This document shows, in pieces, positions 53,622-63,575 of a DNA stretch of 64,000 nt. The first letter of the stretch is position 1; the number at the start of each line of letters is the position of its first letter. The notes beneath the pieces are model-generated. The model did no database searches, had not been told where the DNA came from, and worked only from the letters and a program-made list of their open reading frames with translations. A program made the position numbers and the translations under genes. The DNA is from Streptomyces sp. WM6378. GTDB taxonomy: Bacteria > Actinomycetota > Actinomycetes > Streptomycetales > Streptomycetaceae. The stretch spans positions 1-64,000 of the forward strand of contig NZ_LGDD01000133.1 in the NCBI RefSeq assembly GCF_001279695.1. The letters are read 5' to 3'.

Positions 53622-54440
53622 TCAGCGCCGCGGCTCCCAGCGGAAGCGCTTGCGCACGACCAGTACCGCGATGAGCGTCCAGACAACCATGACGAGCAGT
53701 TCCCGCAGTACGTCGCCGACGCCGGCGCCGCCGGTCCAGCCGCTCCGGATCAGTTCGACCGCAGGGGTCAGCGGCAGCATCTCGCAGACGGTGGCCAGCT
53801 TGTCCGGCATGACGTCCAGCGGTACGACCATGCCCGACCCCGCCATCGAGAGCATCATCATCGGCATGACCGCGATCTGGGCGCCCTCGGCGGATTTGGT
53901 GATGGCCGAGGTCGCCGCGGCGAGGGCGGCCATCATCGGTGCGCCGAGCGCGAGCCCGACGACCGCCAGCCATGCCGACCCCGGCATCGGAACGTGCAGC
54001 AGGACCGAGCAGGCGACCGCGAGCAGCGCGGACTGCGCAAGGGCGATGAGCGCCGAGGGCAGCGCCGCTCCCGCCAGGATCTCCAGGTCCCGCAGCTCCC
54101 CGGTGCGAAGGCGCTTCAGGACGAGTTCCTCTCGGCGTACGACATAGACGCCGACCAGCGGTGAGTACACCGCGAACAGCAGGACGTAGCCGAGGGCGCC
54201 CGGCAGCACCACGGTGCCGACGCTGAGCCCGGTCTGCTTCAGGTCGAGACCCTGCACGGCCGAGTACATGGCGTAGCTCATGAGGCTCGGCAGTACGAGG
54301 ACGGTGAACAGGGCGGACTTGTTCCGGCCGAGCAGGGTGAGTTCGGCCCGCGCCAGTGCCTTCATGCGGTCCGCCGCGGTCTTCAGGGACCGCGCGGGCG
54401 CCAGAACCGGGCTCCGCACCGCGTCCAGGGTGGTGCTCAT
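53622..54440 (-). CDS. ABC-2 type transporter permease
   Basis: 272 aa; start at 54440, overlapping the ATPase gene by 4 bases. Six membrane segments with the ABC-2 signature region (EMLPLTPAVELIRSGWTGG). Typical of DrrB/YadH-like exporters of lipids or drugs. Confidence 0.9.
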   Translation of the reverse strand: MSTTLDAVRSPVLAPARSLKTAADRMKALARAELTLLGRNKSALFTVLVLPSLMSYAMYSAVQGLDLKQTGLSVGTVVLPGALGYVLLFAVYSPLVGVYVVRREELVLKRLRTGELRDLEILAGAALPSALIALAQSALLAVACSVLLHVPMPGSAWLAVVGLALGAPMMAALAAATSAITKSAEGAQIAVMPMMMLSMAGSGMVVPLDVMPDKLATVCEMLPLTPAVELIRSGWTGGAGVGDVLRELLVMVVWTLIAVLVVRKRFRWEPRR

Positions 54441-55381
54441 CGAGCGGCCTCCATTTCTCCGCGCTGGTCCTGCGCGATCTTCAAGAACGCCTCTTCGAGC
54501 GAGGCCGAGCGCACATCGAGCCCCCGCAGCTCGACCCCGCTGTCCCTGGCCCACAACAGCAGCCCGGTGGCGGCGTGTTGGAGCGCTGTGGTCCTCAGCC
54601 GTACGGTGCGGCCGCTCGTCTCGTGGCTGCTGACGCCGAGCCGGTCGAGCGGCGGCAGATCGCCGAGGTGGTAGCCGTCGGGCAGTTCGAAGGCGATGTG
54701 CGAGGGCTGGGCGGCGACGACTTCGTCGACCCGGCCGCTCGCCGCGATCCGCCCTTCGTGGAGGATCGCGAGCCGCTCGGCGAGCGCCTCGGCCTCCTCC
54801 AGGTAGTGGGTGGTCAGGAGCACGGTGGTGCCGCCGTCGCGCAGTGCCCGCACCAACTCCCAGGTGTCGCGCCGCCCTTCGGCGTCCAGGCCCGTGGTCG
54901 GCTCGTCGAGGAAGAGCACCTCGGGCCGCGAGAGCAGCGCGAGCGCCAGGTCGAGCCGCCGCTTCTCGCCCCCGGAGAGCTGCTTGACCCGTACGTCGGA
55001 GCGCCGCTCCAGGCCGACGAGCTCCAGCGCCTCGTCCACGGCCCGGGCCCCACTGGTGCAGCCCGCCCACATCCGTACCGTCTCGGCGACGGTGAGCTCG
55101 GAGGGGAAGCCGCCTTCCTGGAGCATCACGCCGGTCCGGGGGCGCACGGCGGCCCGTTCGGTGTACGGGTCGTGCCCGAGCACCCGGACGCTGCCGCCGC
55201 TGGGCGGGGCGAGACCTTCGAGGAGTTCGACGGTGGAGGTCTTGCCCGCGCCGTTGGTGCCGAGCAGCGCGAAGAGTTCGCCCCGACGCACCGAGAAGGA
55301 GATTCCGGAAACGGCCTCGAAGCCCCCGGCGTAGGTCCGCCGCAGCTCCTCGGCCTCGATCACATTCGCTGTGCCTGCCAT
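54437..55381 (-). CDS. ABC transporter ATP-binding protein
   Basis: 314 aa. Walker A GTNGAGKTS (41-49), Q-loop MLQEGGFPSELTV, signature LSGGEKRRLDLAL, Walker B VLFLDEPTTGLD, H-loop LLTTHYLEE, plus a C-terminal extension typical of DrrA-like exporters. First gene of the four-gene operon with permease, kinase and regulator. Confidence 0.93.
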   Translation of the reverse strand: MAGTANVIEAEELRRTYAGGFEAVSGISFSVRRGELFALLGTNGAGKTSTVELLEGLAPPSGGSVRVLGHDPYTERAAVRPRTGVMLQEGGFPSELTVAETVRMWAGCTSGARAVDEALELVGLERRSDVRVKQLSGGEKRRLDLALALLSRPEVLFLDEPTTGLDAEGRRDTWELVRALRDGGTTVLLTTHYLEEAEALAERLAILHEGRIAASGRVDEVVAAQPSHIAFELPDGYHLGDLPPLDRLGVSSHETSGRTVRLRTTALQHAATGLLLWARDSGVELRGLDVRSASLEEAFLKIAQDQRGEMEAAR

Positions 55382-55482
55382 GACTTCAGCGTTCCGCGGG
55401 AAGCGGGGCGCGGGCAGTGCGCGGTGTCATCACCGCACATGACAAATGTCAGGAGGGGAGCGGCACTTGGCCGGGTACATGA

Positions 55483-55517
55483 CTAAAGGCCCCAGTTCGA
55501 TGAACTGGGGCCTTTAG
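55483..55517. terminator. Bidirectional-looking hairpin
   Basis: 16-bp stem CTAAAGGCCCCAGTTC/GAACTGGGGCCTTTAG with GAT loop, immediately downstream of the minus-strand tRNA-Gly genes. Confidence 0.8.
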
Positions 55518-55526
55518 TGCTTCCTG

Positions 55527-55599
55527 AGCGGACGACGAGATTCGAACTCGCGACCCTCACCTTGGCAAGGTGATGCTCTACCAACTGAGCCACGTCCGC
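55527..55599 (-). tRNA. tRNA-Gly(GCC), copy 2
   Basis: 73 nt: acceptor GCGGACG/CGTCCGC, D-loop AGTTGGTA, anticodon arm CACCTTGCCAAGGTG and T-arm CGAGTTCGAATCTCG. Very similar to the copy at 51683. Confidence 0.95.
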
Positions 55600-55677
55600 A
55601 TGCCGCCACACAGCTTTCACCGCGTGGTGCGAGCACTACTCTACCTGATCCACAAGATGGATCGGTACGCAATGCAG

Positions 55678-55749
55678 AGCGGGTGACAGGAATTGCACAC
55701 TGCGCCTTCCCCCTGGAAGGGGGATGTTCTACTACTGAACTACACCCGC
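55678..55749 (-). tRNA. Atypical tRNA-Gly(UCC)-like gene
   Basis: 72 nt with a perfect acceptor stem GCGGGTG/CACCCGC, D-stem GTTC/GAAC, and anticodon arm TCCCC-CTTCCAG-GGGGA giving UCC. Two elements depart from elongator tRNAs. The D-loop is AGTAGTA, without the conserved GG. The T-loop region is GTGCAATTC, not GTTCRANNC, and the T-stem pairs poorly (best fit is a 4-bp GCAG/CTGT stem). Missing G18-G19 and T54-T55-C56 contacts imply poor EF-Tu and ribosome use. The same GTGC replacement is known in staphylococcal Gly-tRNAs dedicated to peptidoglycan bridge synthesis. It could instead be a decaying tRNA. Confidence 0.7.
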
Positions 55750-55872
55750 ACGCTCCGGTGGACCGGGCCTTTCGGCCTTGCCCCTCGGCGTGCTCCAGAC
55801 TCTAGCTGATCAGCAGGGGGGGATTGCAACTCCGGTGTCCGGGGCGGGTGCAGGGCCGCCCCGGACGGGAGG

Positions 55873-56190
55873 TCAGCTCGCCTCGGCGAAGGCCTCGTAG
55901 ACCTTCTTCGGGATCCGGCCGCGGGCCGGCACGTCCATCTTGTTGGAGCGCGCCCAGGCGCGGACGGCCGCCGGGTCGGGCGCGACGGCCGTGTGCCGGT
56001 AGGTCTTCCCGGACTTCGCATGCTTGCGTCCCGCTGTCACGTAAGGCGCGAGCGCCTTGCGCAGTTTCTTTGCATTGGCGGGATTGAGGTCGATCTCGTA
56101 GACCTTTCCGTCCAGGCCGAACGTGACCGTTTCCGCCGCTTCTCCGCCGTCGATGTCATCGGAGAGTGTGACCACTACGCGCTGAGCCAC
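55873..56190 (-). CDS. lsrL: Lsr2-family nucleoid protein (LsrL-type paralogue)
   Basis: 105 aa from GTG with AGGAAGGA upstream. N-terminal oligomerisation domain ([36 protein letters not shown]) and C-terminal DNA-binding domain with the RGR minor-groove motif ([15 protein letters not shown]). Lsr2 proteins bridge and silence AT-rich, often foreign, DNA. The placement next to purS fits, from memory, the second Lsr2 paralogue of S. coelicolor rather than the main lsr2. The 5' flank (56250-56350) is unusually AT-rich, so self-binding is plausible. Confidence 0.9.
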   Translation of the reverse strand: MAQRVVVTLSDDIDGGEAAETVTFGLDGKVYEIDLNPANAKKLRKALAPYVTAGRKHAKSGKTYRHTAVAPDPAAVRAWARSNKMDVPARGRIPKKVYEAFAEAS

Positions 56191-56430
56191 GGATATCGGA
56201 TCCTTCCTACGGCCTCGCCGCCCCCACGTGCCTGACGTGCGGCGATACCGGCCTTCCGGCTGTTATGGAGCAATGTTGCTTTCGCTGGGATTCCTTTGTA
56301 CAGCGGCACCCATTGCAATGTGAAGCCCAGCCAATTGCATCAGCGTGTCCCGACGCAATGACTTCGGCGACTTTTTCTCGGGATTTTTCCCACGTGTTGT
56401 CGCGGCCGAAACCGGAACGTGATCGGAGGT

Positions 56431-56471
56431 CAACTATATCTACCCGCGTAGATTTTTTGGGCGGGTACTCT
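56431..56471 (+). promoter_or_regulatory. Probable purS promoter region with CTACCCGCGTAG palindrome
   Basis: An AT-rich block AACTATAT precedes the near-palindrome CTACCCGCGTAG (56440-56451), a T6 run, and TACTCT (56466-56471), a candidate -10. The palindrome may be an operator for the purSQL genes. A related CTACGCGG occurs just before purC, but this is weak. Confidence 0.35.
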
Positions 56472-56511
56472 GAGGGAACCGCCTTCGCACCACACCACAC
56501 CGGGAGTGCCA

Positions 56512-56766
56512 GTGGCACGCGTCGTAGTCGACGTCATGCTCAAGCCGGAAATCCTCGACCCGCAGGGACAGGCGGTGCAGCGCGCACTGCCCCGTCTCGG
56601 CTTCGAGGGGATCGGCGACGTACGTCAGGGAAAGCGTTTCGAGCTGGAGGTGGAGGGACCGGTCGACGAGGCCGCCCTCGCCCGCATCCACGAGATGGCC
56701 GAGACCTTCCTCGCCAACACCGTTATCGAAGACTTCACCGTCAAGGTCGAGGAGCAGTCCAAGTGA
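56512..56766 (+). CDS. purS: FGAM synthase subunit PurS
   Basis: 84 aa from GTG at 56512, chosen for CGGGAG five bases upstream (GTG at 56506 is the alternative). [30 protein letters not shown] is the PurS N-terminus. It bridges PurQ and PurL in the FGAR amidotransferase complex. Its stop overlaps the purQ start. Confidence 0.94.
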   Translation: MARVVVDVMLKPEILDPQGQAVQRALPRLGFEGIGDVRQGKRFELEVEGPVDEAALARIHEMAETFLANTVIEDFTVKVEEQSK

Positions 56767-57443
56767 CTGCACGCATCGGCGTTGTCACCTTCCCCGGCAC
56801 GCTCGACGACCGGGACAGTCTGCGGGCCGTGCGCATCGCGGGCGCCGAGCCGGTTTCGCTCTGGCACCGCGACAAGGACCTCAAGCAGGTCGACGCCGTC
56901 GTCCTGGCCGGCGGGTTCAGTTACGGCGACTACCTGCGGGCCGGGGCCATCTCCCGGTTCTCACCGGTGATGGAGACGATCATCGAGCAGGCGAAGGCCG
57001 GCCTTCCGGTCCTCGGCATCTGCAACGGCTTCCAGATCCTCACCGAGTCGCACCTGCTGCCGGGCGCCATGCTCCGCAACAACCACCTGCACTTCATCTG
57101 CCGCGAGCAGAAGCTGCGGGTGGAGAACGCGGAGACCGCCTGGACGGCCGACTACGAGGCCGGCCAGGAGATCCAGGTTCCGCTCAAGAACATGGACGGC
57201 CGGTACGTCGCCGACGAGCGCACGCTGGACGAGCTGGAGGCCGAGGGCCGGGTCGCGTTCCGCTACCTGGACGTCAATCCCAACGGCTCGCTCCGTGACA
57301 TCGCCGGCATCACCAACGCCGCCGGAAACGTCGTCGGCCTGATGCCGCACCCCGAGCACGCCGTGGAGCCGCTGATCGGTACGGGCCGTACCGACGGCCT
57401 CGGATTCTTCACCTCGATCCTGAAGAAGCTGGTCAACGCATGA
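56763..57443 (+). CDS. purQ: FGAM synthase glutaminase subunit PurQ
   Basis: 226 aa from GTG. Class I glutamine amidotransferase: nucleophile Cys in [11 protein letters not shown], oxyanion [13 protein letters not shown], and catalytic His/Glu in [11 protein letters not shown]. Overlaps purS and purL by 4 bases each, so the three subunits are translationally coupled. Confidence 0.96.
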   Translation: MTARIGVVTFPGTLDDRDSLRAVRIAGAEPVSLWHRDKDLKQVDAVVLAGGFSYGDYLRAGAISRFSPVMETIIEQAKAGLPVLGICNGFQILTESHLLPGAMLRNNHLHFICREQKLRVENAETAWTADYEAGQEIQVPLKNMDGRYVADERTLDELEAEGRVAFRYLDVNPNGSLRDIAGITNAAGNVVGLMPHPEHAVEPLIGTGRTDGLGFFTSILKKLVNA

Positions 57444-59689
57444 CTCTGGACACCGTCAAGCACGCCGCCGAGACCCCGGACGTCGAGCAGCCCTGGAAGG
57501 AGCTCGGCCTCAAGGAGGACGAGTACGCGCGCATCCGGGAGATCCTCGGCCGCCGCCCGACCGGTGCCGAGCTCGCCATGTACTCGGTCATGTGGTCCGA
57601 GCACTGCTCGTACAAGAGCAGCAAGGTCCACCTGAAGCAGTTCGGCGACAAGGTCCCCGCCAACGACGCCATGCTGGTGGGCATCGGCGAGAACGCGGGC
57701 GTCGTCGACGTCGGCCAGGGGTACGCGGTCACCTTCAAGGTCGAGTCGCACAACCACCCCAGCTACATCGAGCCCTACCAGGGCGCGGCTACCGGCGTCG
57801 GCGGCATCGTCCGCGACATCCTCGCCATGGGCGCCCGCCCGGTCGCGGTGGTGGACCCGCTGCGCTTCGGCGCGGCCGACCACCCCGACACCAAGCGCGT
57901 ACTGCCCGGCGTCGTCGCCGGCATCGGCGGCTACGGCAACTGCCTGGGCCTGCCGAACATCGGCGGCGAGGTCGTCTTCGACGCCTGCTACCAGGGCAAC
58001 CCGCTGGTCAACGCCGGATGCATCGGCGTGATGAAGCACGAGGACATCCACCTCGCGAAGGCCTCCGGGCCGGGCAACAAGGTCATCCTGTACGGGGCCC
58101 GCACGGGCGGCGACGGCATCGGCGGCGTGTCCGTGCTCGCCTCCGAGACCTTCGAGTCGACCGGTCCGGCCAAGCGCCCGGCCGTCCAGGTCGGCGACCC
58201 CTTCCAGGAGAAGCTCCTCATCGAGTGCACCCTGGAGATCTTCAAGGAGAAGCTCGTCGCGGGCATCCAGGACCTGGGTGGCGCGGGCCTGTCGTGCGCG
58301 ACCTCGGAGCTCGCGAGCGCCGGTTCGGGCGGCATGCGCGTCGAACTGGACACCGTGCACCTCCGGGACTCCTCCCTCTCGCCCGAGGAAATCCTCATGA
58401 GCGAGTCGCAGGAACGCATGTGCGCGGTCGTCGAGCCGCAGCACGTCGACCGCTTCATGGAGATCTGCGAGAAGTGGGACGTCATCGCCACCGTCATCGG
58501 TGAGGTGACCGAGGGCTCCCAGCTGGAGATCTTCTGGCACGGCGAGCAGATCGTGGACGTGCCGCCGCGCACCGTGGCGCACGAGGGCCCGGTCTACAAC
58601 CGGCCGTTCGCGCGCCCCTCCTGGCAGGACGCGCTGCAGGCCGACGACGCGGGCAAGCTGCCCCGCCCGTCGACCGGCGACGAGCTGAAGGACCAGGTCC
58701 TGAAGCTGGTCGGCTCCCCGAACCAGGCCTCCAAGTCCTGGATCACCGACCAGTACGACCGCTTCGTGCAGGGCAACACGGTGCTCGCGATGCCCGAGGA
58801 CGCGGGCATGGTCCGGATCGACGAGGAGTCGAACCTGGGCGTGGCCATGGCGACCGACGGCAACGGCCGGTACGCCAAGCTCGACCCGTACACCGGCGCC
58901 CAGCTCGCGCTCGCCGAGGCCTACCGCAACGTGGCGGCCTCCGGCGCGAAGCCGCTCGCGATCTCGGACTGCCTGAACTTCGGCTCCCCCGAGGACCCGG
59001 ACGTGATGTGGCAGTTCGCCGAGGCCACCCGTGGTCTCGCGGACGGCTGCCTCCAGCTCGGCACCCCGGTGACCGGCGGCAACGTCTCGCTCTACAACCA
59101 GACCGGTGAGACGGCGATCCACCCGACCCCCGTGGTCGCGGTGCTCGGCGTGATCGACGACGTGAACCGGCGCACCCCGATCGCGTTCGCCGAGGAGGGG
59201 CAGCTGCTCTACCTCCTCGGTGACACCCGCGAGGAGTTCGGCGGCTCGGCCTGGTCCCAGGTCATCCACGACCACCTGGGCGGTCTGCCGCCCGAGGTCG
59301 ACCTGGACCGCGAGAAGCTGCTCGGCGAGATCCTGATCTCGGGCTCGCGCGACGGCATGATCGACGCCGCGCACGACCTGTCCGACGGCGGGCTCGTCCA
59401 GGCCGTGGCCGAGTCCTGCCTCAAGGGCGGCAAGGGCGCGCGCCTGGTCGTGCCGGACGGGCTCGACGCCTTCACGTTCCTGTTCAGCGAGTCGGCCGGG
59501 CGCGCGATCGTGTCCGTGCCGCGCTCCGAGGAGCTGCGCTTCACCGACATGTGCGGCGCGCGCGGCCTTCCGGCGACCCGGATCGGTGTCGTGGACGGCG
59601 AATCCATCGACGTCCAGGGCGAGTTCACCCTGGAGCTGACCGAACTGCGCACGGCCCACGAGGCGACCATCCCCGCCCTGCTGGCCTAG
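57440..59689 (+). CDS. purL: FGAM synthase subunit PurL
   Basis: 749 aa, small-PurL type. [43 protein letters not shown] and the repeated AIRS-fold ATP sites ([28 protein letters not shown]) are all present. It converts FGAR to FGAM with ammonia from PurQ. Followed by a perfect terminator. Confidence 0.97.
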   Translation: MTLDTVKHAAETPDVEQPWKELGLKEDEYARIREILGRRPTGAELAMYSVMWSEHCSYKSSKVHLKQFGDKVPANDAMLVGIGENAGVVDVGQGYAVTFKVESHNHPSYIEPYQGAATGVGGIVRDILAMGARPVAVVDPLRFGAADHPDTKRVLPGVVAGIGGYGNCLGLPNIGGEVVFDACYQGNPLVNAGCIGVMKHEDIHLAKASGPGNKVILYGARTGGDGIGGVSVLASETFESTGPAKRPAVQVGDPFQEKLLIECTLEIFKEKLVAGIQDLGGAGLSCATSELASAGSGGMRVELDTVHLRDSSLSPEEILMSESQERMCAVVEPQHVDRFMEICEKWDVIATVIGEVTEGSQLEIFWHGEQIVDVPPRTVAHEGPVYNRPFARPSWQDALQADDAGKLPRPSTGDELKDQVLKLVGSPNQASKSWITDQYDRFVQGNTVLAMPEDAGMVRIDEESNLGVAMATDGNGRYAKLDPYTGAQLALAEAYRNVAASGAKPLAISDCLNFGSPEDPDVMWQFAEATRGLADGCLQLGTPVTGGNVSLYNQTGETAIHPTPVVAVLGVIDDVNRRTPIAFAEEGQLLYLLGDTREEFGGSAWSQVIHDHLGGLPPEVDLDREKLLGEILISGSRDGMIDAAHDLSDGGLVQAVAESCLKGGKGARLVVPDGLDAFTFLFSESAGRAIVSVPRSEELRFTDMCGARGLPATRIGVVDGESIDVQGEFTLELTELRTAHEATIPALLA

Positions 59690-59703
59690 CACGCGCCAAC
59701 TCC

Positions 59704-59740
59704 TCGGCCCCGTACCTCGGTTGACGAGGTACGGGGCCGA
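59704..59740 (+). terminator. purSQL terminator
   Basis: 16-bp perfect stem TCGGCCCCGTACCTCG/CGAGGTACGGGGCCGA with a 5-base loop, 15 bp past the purL stop. Confidence 0.85.
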
Positions 59741-59747
59741 AGCGCGT

Positions 59748-59935
59748 TCAGGCGTCGACGAGTTGCCTGGTCTCCGCTCGGGCAGCGGCCGCCGGCCGGG
59801 TCTCGGCGGGGAGGCGGGCGGCCAGAGCGGCGGCGAACGCCATGATCCCGGCCGCGGCCAGGAAGACCACGTCCAGCGCGGAGATGAAGCCGTGCACGGC
59901 GGTGTCGCGGGCGGCGCCCGGCGAGTCGGCCGTGG
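59748..59935 (-). pseudogene. C-terminal fragment of an MFS transporter
   Basis: About 60 residues before the TGA (59748-59750) read ADSPGAARDTAVHGFISALD, then VVFLAAAGIMAFAAALAARL, the last helix and tail of a DHA2-type transporter. Upstream of about 59935 the frame no longer looks coding. The rest of the gene is missing. Confidence 0.55.
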
Positions 59936-60285
59936 CCGCCGTGCGCCGCCAGTTGCTGGAGATGATCGAGCTGCGCGACCCGTCGGTCGGCCTCAACGAC
60001 GACCCGCGCTCCCTCCAGGCCCGCCAGCTCATCCAGAACACACCGGTGCTGCTCCAGCGCGCCTCCCTCGCCTTCGGTGAGGCGTAGCGGGAGCTGGCCG
60101 AGCTGCTCGCCGCCGTCGCGGCCGCCCAGCTGACCGGCGCCCGCAACGCGCTGATCAACGAGCACCACCGCCGCATTCTCGGCGGGGAGTCCGCGCGATG
60201 GGTCGCCACCGATGCAGCGGAGCGCGCCGAGCGGGCGTTCGCGCAGGTCGAAAATGGTCTGGGGAGCTATCCCGGCCCGGCGTAG
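59936..60285 (+). pseudogene. Gene fragment with internal TAG, joined to the MFS relic
   Basis: A plus-strand frame with good codon use reads RRQLLEMIELRDPSVGLNDD and LIQNTPVLLQRASLAFGEA, meets TAG at 60085, then continues in the same frame with RELAELLAAVAAAQLTGARN and EHHRRILGGESAR to about 60285. The 5' part is lost at the junction with the opposing MFS fragment. Original function not recognised. Confidence 0.4.
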
Positions 60286-60295
60286 GCTCGGATTC
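60283..60295 (+). promoter_or_regulatory. Probable leaderless promoter
   Basis: TAGGCT (60283-60288), 7 nt, then ATG. Same hexamer and spacing as purD. Confidence 0.45.
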
Positions 60296-61093
60296 ATGTC
60301 CCCGGCCAAGAAGCGCGCCCGCAAGTACGACCCGGCGAAGACCCGGGCCGCCGTCCTCGCCCAGTTCGGCCACGTACGCCAGGCCGTCGGCACGCTCACG
60401 CCCGAGCAGCTCGCCCGGCCCACCCGGCTCGGCGACTGGACGGTGCGCGAGCTCGCCGTGCACCACACGATGGCGCTCGGCATGCTGGATCGCTACCTCG
60501 CCGAGGACGAGCCGCCGACGCAGCAGGTCGCGCTGCTCGACTGGCCGTTCCGCACAGCGGACGTGGGTGGCCAAGTGGCGGATGGAACAAGGGAGTTGGC
60601 GTCCTCTGTCGCCGATCTCGACGCGCTCTTCGAGCAGCGGGCGGCCCGAGCCGAGGAGCTCTTCGCGGCCACCCCCGACACCCGGCTCATGCCGACCCGG
60701 TTCGGCGCGATGACCTTCGCCGACGTCCTGGTGACCCGGACCGTCGAACTCGTCGTCCACACCGACGACTTGAACGACGCGCTGCCCGAACTCGGCGTCC
60801 CCTACGACCGGCAGGCGCTCGCCGCGTGCACCAGGCTGCTCGCCGACGCGCTCGCAACGAAGGTGCCCGGTGGCTCGGTCGAGGTGCGGATCCCGCCGTA
60901 CGCGGTGGTGCAGTGCGTGGCCGGCCCCAAGCACACCCGGGGCACCCCGCCGAACGTCGTCGAGACCGACCCGCTCACCTGGATCCGGCTCGCCACCGGC
61001 CGGACGGGATGGGCCGAGGCGCTGGACTCGGCGAAGGTCGCGGCGAGCGGCGAGCGGGCGGACCTGGCGGCGGTGCTGCCGGTGATGTCGTGA
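60296..61093 (+). CDS. Maleylpyruvate isomerase (MDMPI) family protein
   Basis: 265 aa. N-terminal DinB-like four-helix domain: VLAQFGHVRQAVGTLTPEQLARPTRLGDWTVRELAVHHTMAL, with metal-binding His candidates, and VTRTVELVVHTDDLNDAL. C-terminal MDMPI_C-like domain (VEVRIPPYAVVQCVAGPKHTRGTPPNVVETDPLTWIRLATGR). Relatives use mycothiol as cofactor. Specific reaction unknown. Confidence 0.85.
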   Translation: MSPAKKRARKYDPAKTRAAVLAQFGHVRQAVGTLTPEQLARPTRLGDWTVRELAVHHTMALGMLDRYLAEDEPPTQQVALLDWPFRTADVGGQVADGTRELASSVADLDALFEQRAARAEELFAATPDTRLMPTRFGAMTFADVLVTRTVELVVHTDDLNDALPELGVPYDRQALAACTRLLADALATKVPGGSVEVRIPPYAVVQCVAGPKHTRGTPPNVVETDPLTWIRLATGRTGWAEALDSAKVAASGERADLAAVLPVMS

Positions 61094-61226
61094 TGGCGTG
61101 GCGGCACGGACATCGCGGTCGCGCAGCCGCCTAGTCCGATGCCGTAGCCGTACCTACGCCGACGTCGTAGCCGTACATACGTCCACCCGCGCGGAACCGG
61201 GCCCCCGCCCGCCCCGTCCCATCCGC

Positions 61227-61718
61227 ATGGGAAAGCCCAGCTGCAAGCTCAGCACCACCGCGGCCGTCCTCGCCGGGCTGCTCGCCGTCTCGGCCTGCGA
61301 CGCGGACCCCGGGCGACCCCAGCCTCCGAGGGAGCACGTGCTACGGAGCGCCGAACCGGACGCACCGCTCACCACCACCCGGTGGACCGTGAACGGACTC
61401 CTCGACGCGGACGTCACCCGGCCCCTCCCGGACGGCACCGCCGGCAGGGCGTATCTGACCTTCGGCAAGGACGGGCAGGTGCAGGGCAACGCCGGGTGCA
61501 ATGCGGTCCGCGGTGCGGCGACGGTCTCCGCAGACGAGCACACCATCACCTTCGGCCCTCTCGGCACCACGCGGATGATGTGCGCGGGCCCCGAGATGCA
61601 GCTCGAACAGGCCGTTCTGGGCGTCCTCCGGGGCAAGGTCGGCTATCGCCTGGACCACCGCACGCTGATCCTCACCGCCACCCCGGGCGGCAAGGGCCTG
61701 TCAGCGACCCCGGACTGA
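61227..61718 (+). CDS. META-domain lipoprotein (HslJ-like)
   Basis: 163 aa from ATG at 61227; this start gives a proper lipoprotein signal (MGKPSCKLSTTAAVLAGLLA, lipobox VSAC). META domain follows: TRWTVNGLLD, AYLTFGKDGQVQGNAGCNAVRGAATV, FGPLGTTRMMCAGPEMQLEQAVLGVL. The GCN...MMC cysteine pair is typical. Probably a surface stress-related protein. Confidence 0.85.
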   Translation: MGKPSCKLSTTAAVLAGLLAVSACDADPGRPQPPREHVLRSAEPDAPLTTTRWTVNGLLDADVTRPLPDGTAGRAYLTFGKDGQVQGNAGCNAVRGAATVSADEHTITFGPLGTTRMMCAGPEMQLEQAVLGVLRGKVGYRLDHRTLILTATPGGKGLSATPD

Positions 61719-62000
61719 GCGCGGGAGTGGCCTCACGCAGCGCACGCACGCCCCTACCGGCCGCCCTTCCCGGCTCGGGGCGTGAAGCGAACTCCGTCAC
61801 ACTCGCACCGTTCGCACATCCGCCGTCGCAAGCACGCGCAAACATCGCGACCGGTCCAGGCGCACCCGGGCCCACCTGCACGGACGTGTCCGAGGGGCCG
61901 GCGGGGACACGCCGCGAGGGGGCGAGGCGCGAAAGCTACAAATGCGGGCAGGGCGCCCGGCTGTCCGTATCCCCAATTCGGACCAGTGGTCGATCTCGCC

Positions 62001-62013
62001 TACACTCGGTGGC
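62001..62013 (+). promoter_or_regulatory. Probable leaderless promoter of purF
   Basis: TACACT (62001-62006), 7 nt, then the GTG start; no Shine-Dalgarno sequence. Confidence 0.5.
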
Positions 62014-63540
62014 GTGCCACGTGGTGACGGACGACTCAACCACGACCTGCTCCCCGGTGAGAAGGGCCCCCAGGACGCTTGCGGCGTCTTCGGTGTCTGG
62101 GCTCCGGGTGAAGAGGTCGCGAAGCTCACTTACTTCGGGCTCTACGCCCTCCAACATCGGGGCCAGGAATCCGCGGGCATCGCGGTCAGCAACGGCTCCC
62201 AGATCCTCGTCTTCAAGGACATGGGACTTGTCTCCCAGGTCTTCGACGAGACCTCGCTCGGTTCCCTCCAAGGTCATATCGCGGTCGGTCACGCCCGCTA
62301 CTCGACCACCGGTGCCTCCGTGTGGGAGAACGCTCAGCCGACCTTCCGGGCGACCGCCCACGGCTCGATCGCGCTCGGCCACAACGGCAACCTGGTGAAC
62401 ACCGCGCAGCTCGCGGAGATGGTCGCCGAGCTGCCCAAGGAGAACGGCCGGGCCACCCAGCTCGCCGCCACCAACGACACCGACCTGGTCACCGCGCTGC
62501 TAGCGGGCCAGACGGACGACGACGGCAAGCCGCTGACCGTCGAGGAAGCGGCCGCCAAGGTCCTGCCTCAGGTCCAGGGCGCCTTCTCGCTGGTCTTCAT
62601 GGACGAGCAGACGCTGTACTGCGCCCGTGACCCGCAGGGCATCCGTCCGCTGGTGCTCGGCCGCCTGGAGCGCGGCTGGGTCGTCGCCTCGGAGAGCGCC
62701 GCGCTCGACATCTGCGGCGCCAGCTTCGTCCGCGAGATCGAGCCGGGCGAGCTCGTCGCCATCGACGAGAACGGCCTGCGCACCTCCCGATTCGCAGAAG
62801 CGAAGCCCAAGGGCTGTGTCTTCGAGTACGTCTACCTGGCGCGCCCGGACACCGACATCGCCGGCCGGAACGTCTACCTCTCCCGAGTGGAGATGGGCCG
62901 GAAACTCGCCAAGGAAGCACCGGTCGAGGCCGACCTGGTGATAGCGACTCCGGAGTCCGGCACCCCCGCCGCGATCGGATACGCGGAGGCCAGCGGCATC
63001 CCGTACGGCTCGGGCCTGGTGAAGAACGCCTACGTCGGCCGTACGTTCATCCAGCCCTCGCAGACCATCCGCCAGCTCGGCATCCGGCTCAAGCTGAACC
63101 CGCTGAAGGAAGTCATCCGGGGCAAGCGCCTGGTGGTCGTCGACGACTCGATCGTCCGCGGCAACACCCAGCGCGCCCTGGTGAAGATGCTCCGCGAGGC
63201 GGGCGCCGCCGAGGTCCACATCCGGATCTCGTCGCCGCCGGTCAAGTGGCCCTGCTTCTTCGGCATCGACTTCGCGACCCGCGCGGAGCTGATCGCCAAC
63301 GGCATGACCATCGAGGAGATCGGCACGTCCCTGGGCGCCGACTCGCTCTCGTACATCTCGACCGACGCGATGATCGAAGCGACGACGATCCCCAAGGACG
63401 ACCTCTGCCGCGCCTGCTTCGACGGCGTGTACCCGATGGAGCTCCCCGACCCCGAGCTCCTTGGCAAGCAGCTCCTGGAGTCCGAGCTGGCGTCCGGCCC
63501 CGCCGCGACCGCGGCGGCCGACGCCCTGCGCCGCCCGTAA
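62014..63540 (+). CDS. purF: Amidophosphoribosyltransferase
   Basis: 508 aa from GTG at 62014. First committed step of purine synthesis: PRPP + glutamine to PRA. The propeptide (about 23 residues) precedes the catalytic Cys in DACGVFGVW. Glutaminase domain ([18 protein letters not shown]) and PRPP loop [20 protein letters not shown] are intact. B. subtilis-type Fe-S cluster cysteines are candidates at WPCFFGIDF and [11 protein letters not shown]. 35 bp upstream of purM. Confidence 0.96.
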   Translation: MPRGDGRLNHDLLPGEKGPQDACGVFGVWAPGEEVAKLTYFGLYALQHRGQESAGIAVSNGSQILVFKDMGLVSQVFDETSLGSLQGHIAVGHARYSTTGASVWENAQPTFRATAHGSIALGHNGNLVNTAQLAEMVAELPKENGRATQLAATNDTDLVTALLAGQTDDDGKPLTVEEAAAKVLPQVQGAFSLVFMDEQTLYCARDPQGIRPLVLGRLERGWVVASESAALDICGASFVREIEPGELVAIDENGLRTSRFAEAKPKGCVFEYVYLARPDTDIAGRNVYLSRVEMGRKLAKEAPVEADLVIATPESGTPAAIGYAEASGIPYGSGLVKNAYVGRTFIQPSQTIRQLGIRLKLNPLKEVIRGKRLVVVDDSIVRGNTQRALVKMLREAGAAEVHIRISSPPVKWPCFFGIDFATRAELIANGMTIEEIGTSLGADSLSYISTDAMIEATTIPKDDLCRACFDGVYPMELPDPELLGKQLLESELASGPAATAAADALRRP

Positions 63541-63575
63541 AACCCTGCAGTACGACACGAAAGTTCTCCAGAGCC

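Noticed and set aside
57263..59692. 809-codon frame antisense to purL
   Set aside because: A mirror of purL codon bias; no domain and no ribosome-binding site.
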